Shown here in pieces: positions 14,913-18,226 of a stretch of 18,226 bases of DNA. The DNA comes from an uncultured Collinsella sp. (lineage in GTDB: Bacteria; Actinomycetota; Coriobacteriia; Coriobacteriales; Coriobacteriaceae): NCBI GenBank assembly GCA_902470835.1, contig CABRHR010000036.1:1-18226 (forward strand). Reading direction: 5' to 3'. The notes beneath the pieces were generated by a model that saw nothing but the letters and a program-made list of their open reading frames with translations, ran no database searches and was not told the origin of the DNA. Position numbers and translations under genes: made by a program. Each line of letters opens with the position of its first letter. Within the stretch, counting starts at the first letter, position 1.

Positions 14913-16740
14913 GATGCTCAAATTGCCGGTCTTGGACGTCGACGGCGAAAAGCTCGGCGTGGTGAACGATTTTGGCATTGCTACCGGCGAAGTTTTTCCG
15001 CACGTGACGTCGCTCGCGTTCCGCGGACCCGGCAAGACGCCGTTTATGATTAGCTGGCGTAAATGGGTCGACCGTATCGACGAGACGGGTGTACACCTTA
15101 AGACGTCGGCCACCGAAATCCGTTTTTCGTACCTGCAGCCGACCGAACTCTTGCTTGCCCGCGATGTGCTCAACAAGCAGATTGTCGACACGCAGGGCAT
15201 GAAGGTCGTGCGCGTAAACGACATCAAGTTTTCCATGTCGGGCGAAAATCAGCTGCGCCTGCTGGGCGCCGAGGTCGGTGCCCGCGGTCTGCTACGCGCC
15301 ATCAGCCCCGCGCTCGAGCATATCGTCGAAGGCTTTATGAAGCACCTGGGCAAGCCGCTCAGTGAGGACATCATCGCTTGGTCCTACATGGACCTGCTCG
15401 ACCGCTCGACCAAGAACATTCAACTCTCGGTGTCGCATAAGACGCTCGGCGAGCTGCACCCTGCCGACATCGCCGACATTATCGAGCAGCTCGACCCGCG
15501 CCTACGTGCGCAGGTGTTTGCGCAGCTCGATACCGCCCAGGCCGCCGAGGCCATCTCGGAGTTCGATGACGACGAGCTTATGACCGAGATGCTCGAGGGC
15601 CTGTCCGACACCGACGCATCGTCGATGCTGGCCATGATGGACCCGGATGACGCCGCCGATCTGATCGACGAGCTCGATTACGAGAAGGCCGAGAAGCTCC
15701 TGCGCCTGATGGGCGTCAAGGAGGAGAAGGCGATTCGTAATCTGCTGGGCTACGAGGACAACACCGCCGGCCGCATCATGACCTCGGAGTTTGTCTCCCT
15801 GCCCGCCACGGCGACGGTCGCTGACGCCATCGAGGCGATTCGCCAGCTCGATGAGGACTTCGAAAGCGTCTACTACGTCTATACCGAGGATCCGAGCGGC
15901 ATGCTGACGGGCGTGCTTTCGCTGCGTACGCTGATTGTGGCCGACCGCGATGCCACGCTGGGCCAGTTGGCCTACCGCGACCTGGTCTATGTGTCGCCCG
16001 ACGAGGACCAGGAAGACGTAACGGACGAGATGACCAAGTACGACCTGGTTGCCATCCCCGTCTGCGACGAGAACCGTCACATTCTAGGCATCGTGACCTT
16101 CGACGACGCCATGGACGTTATCGCCGAGGAGCATCAGGAGGACCTGCAGATCGCCGGTGTCGGCTCGGGCGATAGCGCGTCCGATGACTCGACGAACGTG
16201 CTCAGCTGGTTTGTGCATCGCCAGTACTGGGTTGTCGTGTGGGGCATTGCCTCGTGCCTTATGGCAACCGTGCTGGGAACGGCATTCGGCTCCGCGCATC
16301 TGGTAGTGTTTCCCATGTGTGCCATGCCGCTCGTGCTGCTGGCGGCCTCGCGCATGGTGTCGTTCGTCAAGAACTACTTCTTGGAGTACGACGGCCACGA
16401 CGACGAGCCTAAGCCCTACCTGGGATTCTTCTTCCAGAGCACCGGTATGGGCCTGATTCTGTCGCTCGTGACCTATCTGTGCGCACAACTGGTGCGTACC
16501 GCCGCGTTTCCCGATGCCCCTATGTTTGAGGAGCAACTCTTTACCGGCTGCTTTAATATCGCTGCCGTCATTTGCCTAGTTGGCAACATGAGCGCCGTGA
16601 TTTATCTGATGGTGCTGTTCTGGCGCGACGAGCATGATCTCAACACGTCGGGCACCGCCATGAACGTCATTGCCGTCATGATCTCGTGCGTGGCGTACTG
16701 CATCGCCGCGGTGCTGCTCGCCATGTCAGTCATGGGTTAG
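14896..16740 (+). CDS. PRC-MgtE_N-CBS protein with atypical membrane domain
   Basis: This protein of 614 residues has two N-terminal PRC-barrel-like units (about 7-75 and 83-125), an MgtE_N superhelical domain (about 180-285: LGELHPADIADIIEQLDP, DPDDAADLIDEL), then YEDNTAGRIMT and a CBS pair (about 290-415). Five hydrophobic helices end the protein (about 437-614). The MgtE_N/CBS half is the Mg2+-sensing part of MgtE channels. The membrane half lacks the usual GGNAGTQ and the acidic pore residue near the end. The TTG at 14896 is the first possible start after an in-frame stop, behind GGGGAG with a 5-base spacer; ATG 14914 is the alternative. The next gene begins 8 bases after the stop. Mg2+ sensing is likely; transport by this protein is doubtful. 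Confidence 0.85.
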   Translation: MNYLSEMLKLPVLDVDGEKLGVVNDFGIATGEVFPHVTSLAFRGPGKTPFMISWRKWVDRIDETGVHLKTSATEIRFSYLQPTELLLARDVLNKQIVDTQGMKVVRVNDIKFSMSGENQLRLLGAEVGARGLLRAISPALEHIVEGFMKHLGKPLSEDIIAWSYMDLLDRSTKNIQLSVSHKTLGELHPADIADIIEQLDPRLRAQVFAQLDTAQAAEAISEFDDDELMTEMLEGLSDTDASSMLAMMDPDDAADLIDELDYEKAEKLLRLMGVKEEKAIRNLLGYEDNTAGRIMTSEFVSLPATATVADAIEAIRQLDEDFESVYYVYTEDPSGMLTGVLSLRTLIVADRDATLGQLAYRDLVYVSPDEDQEDVTDEMTKYDLVAIPVCDENRHILGIVTFDDAMDVIAEEHQEDLQIAGVGSGDSASDDSTNVLSWFVHRQYWVVVWGIASCLMATVLGTAFGSAHLVVFPMCAMPLVLLAASRMVSFVKNYFLEYDGHDDEPKPYLGFFFQSTGMGLILSLVTYLCAQLVRTAAFPDAPMFEEQLFTGCFNIAAVICLVGNMSAVIYLMVLFWRDEHDLNTSGTAMNVIAVMISCVAYCIAAVLLAMSVMG

Positions 16741-16748
16741 GTGGTCGC

Positions 16749-18011
16749 GTGCAAAACACGAAGCAAAAGGCGAGCACCAAGCAAAAGCTGACCATTGCGG
16801 CCATCTTTGGCGCCATGGGTCCCGGCCTGTTGGCGGCGCTTTCGGGTAATGACGCCGGCGGCATCGCCACGTATTCCAGCGCCGGCGCCAGCTATGGGTA
16901 CAAGATGCTCTGGATGCTTCCCGTCATGACCGTGCTGCTCATCGTGACACAGGAGACCGCGGCGCGTTGCGGCTGCGTCACAGGCAAGGGCCTGGCGTCG
17001 CTCATTCGCGAGCGCTTTGGCGTGCGCAGGAGCGTGCTGGCCATGGCGGCGCTGCTGATTGCCAACACGGCCGTTACCATCTCGGAGTTTGCGGGTATCG
17101 CGAGCGGCCTGGCCCTGTTTGGGGTGCCGGCGAGCATTTCGGTGCCATTGGTGGCCCTGCTGGTTTGGATGCTTACCATGTCGGGCAGTTTCCAGCGCAT
17201 CGAGAAGATTTTGCTGCTGGTGAGCTGCGTCTTCGTGACCTATATCGTTGCCGCCTTTATGGCCGGCCCCAACTGGGGCGAGGTCGCGGTCGACTTGGTC
17301 GTACCCAATATTCAAAACGACCCCAGCTACGTGTCGCTGGTAGTTGCCACGATCGGCACCACCATTGCGCCGTGGATGATCTTTTTGGCGCAGAACAACG
17401 TGGTCGATAAGAATGCGGGTGAGGACGACATCGTGCTGCAGCGTATTGATACCGTGAGCGGCTCGATCGCTGCTGATATCATTGCGGGCTTCATTATCAT
17501 CACGACCGGTACGGTGCTGTTTCCCGCGGGCGTCCAGATTAGCGACGCTGCCGATGCTGCCCGCGCGCTGGAACCCATTGCGGGCCAGTGGTCCACGGTG
17601 CTGTTCGCCTCGGGTCTGGTCGCGGCGAGCTTTTTGGCCGCTTGCGTGCTGCCGGGCGTTACGTCGAGCGCTATCTGCGAGGCATTTGGCTGGGAGCGCG
17701 GTGCCGACCGCAGCTGGGACGAGGCTCCGGTCTATCGCGGCATCATTACGGCCATCATTGGCATTTCGGCCGTGCTGGTGCTTATGCCCGGCGTCGATTT
17801 GTTCCAGATTATGATGACCTCGCAGGTCATTAACGGTGTACTGCTGCCCGTAGTGCTGGTGTTCCAGGTGATTATCGCTGCCGATCGCCATATTATGGGC
17901 GGCAACCGTAACGGCCGCGTGTGGAATGTGCTCACGTGGGCGACCATTGGCGTGATTACGGTGCTGACGGTTGTCATGTTTGTCCTGCAGGCGATGGGCT
18001 ACAGCGCGTAG
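16749..18011 (+). CDS. Nramp-related Mg2+ transporter (NRMT-type)
   Basis: This protein of 420 residues has about eleven helices in the SLC11/Nramp fold. In helix 1 the Nramp signature DPGN is replaced by D35-A-G-G38 (ALSGNDAGGIATY). In helix 6 the usual MPH is A207-P-W209 (GTTIAPWMIFLAQ). Loss of the soft methionine ligand and the asparagine, with Asp kept, is the pattern described for Nramp-related magnesium transporters, which prefer Mg2+ over Fe2+ or Mn2+. The start is GTG 16749 with AGGTGG (16739-16744) overlapping the upstream stop; an earlier in-frame ATG lies inside that gene. Cotranscription with the MgtE-like sensor and a possible Mg2+ riboswitch agree with this. Direction is presumably uptake. 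Confidence 0.85.
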   Translation: MQNTKQKASTKQKLTIAAIFGAMGPGLLAALSGNDAGGIATYSSAGASYGYKMLWMLPVMTVLLIVTQETAARCGCVTGKGLASLIRERFGVRRSVLAMAALLIANTAVTISEFAGIASGLALFGVPASISVPLVALLVWMLTMSGSFQRIEKILLLVSCVFVTYIVAAFMAGPNWGEVAVDLVVPNIQNDPSYVSLVVATIGTTIAPWMIFLAQNNVVDKNAGEDDIVLQRIDTVSGSIAADIIAGFIIITTGTVLFPAGVQISDAADAARALEPIAGQWSTVLFASGLVAASFLAACVLPGVTSSAICEAFGWERGADRSWDEAPVYRGIITAIIGISAVLVLMPGVDLFQIMMTSQVINGVLLPVVLVFQVIIAADRHIMGGNRNGRVWNVLTWATIGVITVLTVVMFVLQAMGYSA

Positions 18012-18033
18012 CGCCTCTTTTGGGTTTCGAGCG

Positions 18034-18063
18034 GGCCGCTGCCATGGGCTGCGGCCTCTTTTT
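18034..18063 (+). terminator. Rho-independent terminator after the NRMT gene
   Basis: GGCCGC (18034-18039) pairs with GCGGCC (18051-18056), followed by TCTTTTT. It lies 22 bases after the stop codon. A competing pair, GCGGGC (18031-18036) and GCCCGC (18064-18069), spans the T tract. Confidence 0.8.
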
Positions 18064-18069
18064 GCCCGC

Positions 18070-18179
18070 TATAGGGGGTTAGTTATATGTCAGTGGACAG
18101 AAAATGCCAAATATGAGTACTGTTGCTAAGTGAATGGCATTTACATCTAAGAAGATAATGAACATAACCGATAGTATGT
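18070..18179. other. A/T-rich non-coding tail with 8-bp dyad
   Basis: The last 110 genomic bases are far richer in A/T than the rest of the window. They hold AAATGCCA (18102-18109) and its inverse TGGCATTT (18135-18142), 25 bases apart. No reading frame or promoter could be assigned. It may be the edge of another repeat or a regulatory region cut by the contig end. Confidence 0.5.
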
Positions 18180-18226
18180 CTGTCTCTTATACACATCTCC
18201 GAGCCCACGAGACGCTACGCTATCTC
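18180..18226. other. Nextera read-through adapter with index
   Basis: CTGTCTCTTATACACATCT (18180-18198) is the mosaic end, CCGAGCCCACGAGAC (18199-18213) the Nextera read-2 tail, GCTACGCT (18214-18221) an 8-base index matching Nextera i7 N709, and ATCTC the start of the P7 flank. None of it is genomic. Confidence 0.98.

Noticed and set aside
14896..16740. Standard MgtE Mg2+ channel
   Set aside because: The membrane domain lacks the family's characteristic motifs, so only the sensor half is called with confidence.
16686..16748. Upstream extension of the NRMT protein
   Set aside because: It would lie within the MgtE-like gene and add an Arg/His-rich stretch; GTG 16749 has a Shine-Dalgarno and gives a normal Nramp N-terminus.

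Overview
The window is a high-GC chromosomal fragment from what is most likely a gut Coriobacteriia, Collinsella or a close relative. This is inferred from GC-rich codon use, the gene families present, and an Nramp-related transporter of the type characterised in the coriobacterium Eggerthella lenta. No rRNA or tRNA is present to confirm it. Both ends carry untrimmed Illumina Nextera adapter (1-16 and 18180-18226), so the biological sequence is about 17-18179.

Region 1 (17-5760) is membrane export. It holds the 3' end of one ABC-2 permease and a complete second one that overlaps it. A second cluster follows: a MacB/LolD-type ATPase, a large FtsX/MacB-type permease and a small SAM methyltransferase. 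The methyltransferase has visibly different glycine codon use.

Region 2 (5761-6187) has no intact gene. It holds a hairpin, a probable 3' remnant of a membrane-protein gene on the minus strand, and a 204-bp element with 25-bp perfect inverted ends related to 'TTAAGTCTGTCCCCAATGA'. A DUF362/ferredoxin protein (6188-7393) follows, converging on a membrane-anchored alpha/beta hydrolase (minus strand, 7645-8610). Between them lie a strong hairpin and a second, unrelated 124-bp inverted-repeat element.

Region 3 (8797-14567) holds a hemolysin-III/PAQR-type membrane protein, a CNNM/CorC-type transporter, and a stand-alone protein resembling only the N-terminal domain of cyanophycin synthetase. It continues with a YtxH protein, a PRC-barrel protein whose start overlaps the YtxH stop, and a membrane-anchored NodB-fold protein in which every metal-binding position of the deacetylase family is changed.

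Region 4 (14568-18069) is a probable magnesium operon. An extended -10 promoter drives a leader of about 200 nt with mutually exclusive helices and a hairpin over a Shine-Dalgarno sequence; a Mg2+ (M-box-like) riboswitch is a candidate. It precedes a PRC-MgtE_N-CBS protein with an atypical five-helix membrane domain, and an Nramp-related Mg2+ transporter (NRMT-type, DAGG and TIAPW motifs). With the CNNM/CorC protein, three genes point to divalent-cation handling. The most interesting features are this riboswitch/MgtE-sensor/NRMT unit, the metal-site-altered NodB protein, and the orphan cyanophycin-synthetase-like domain.
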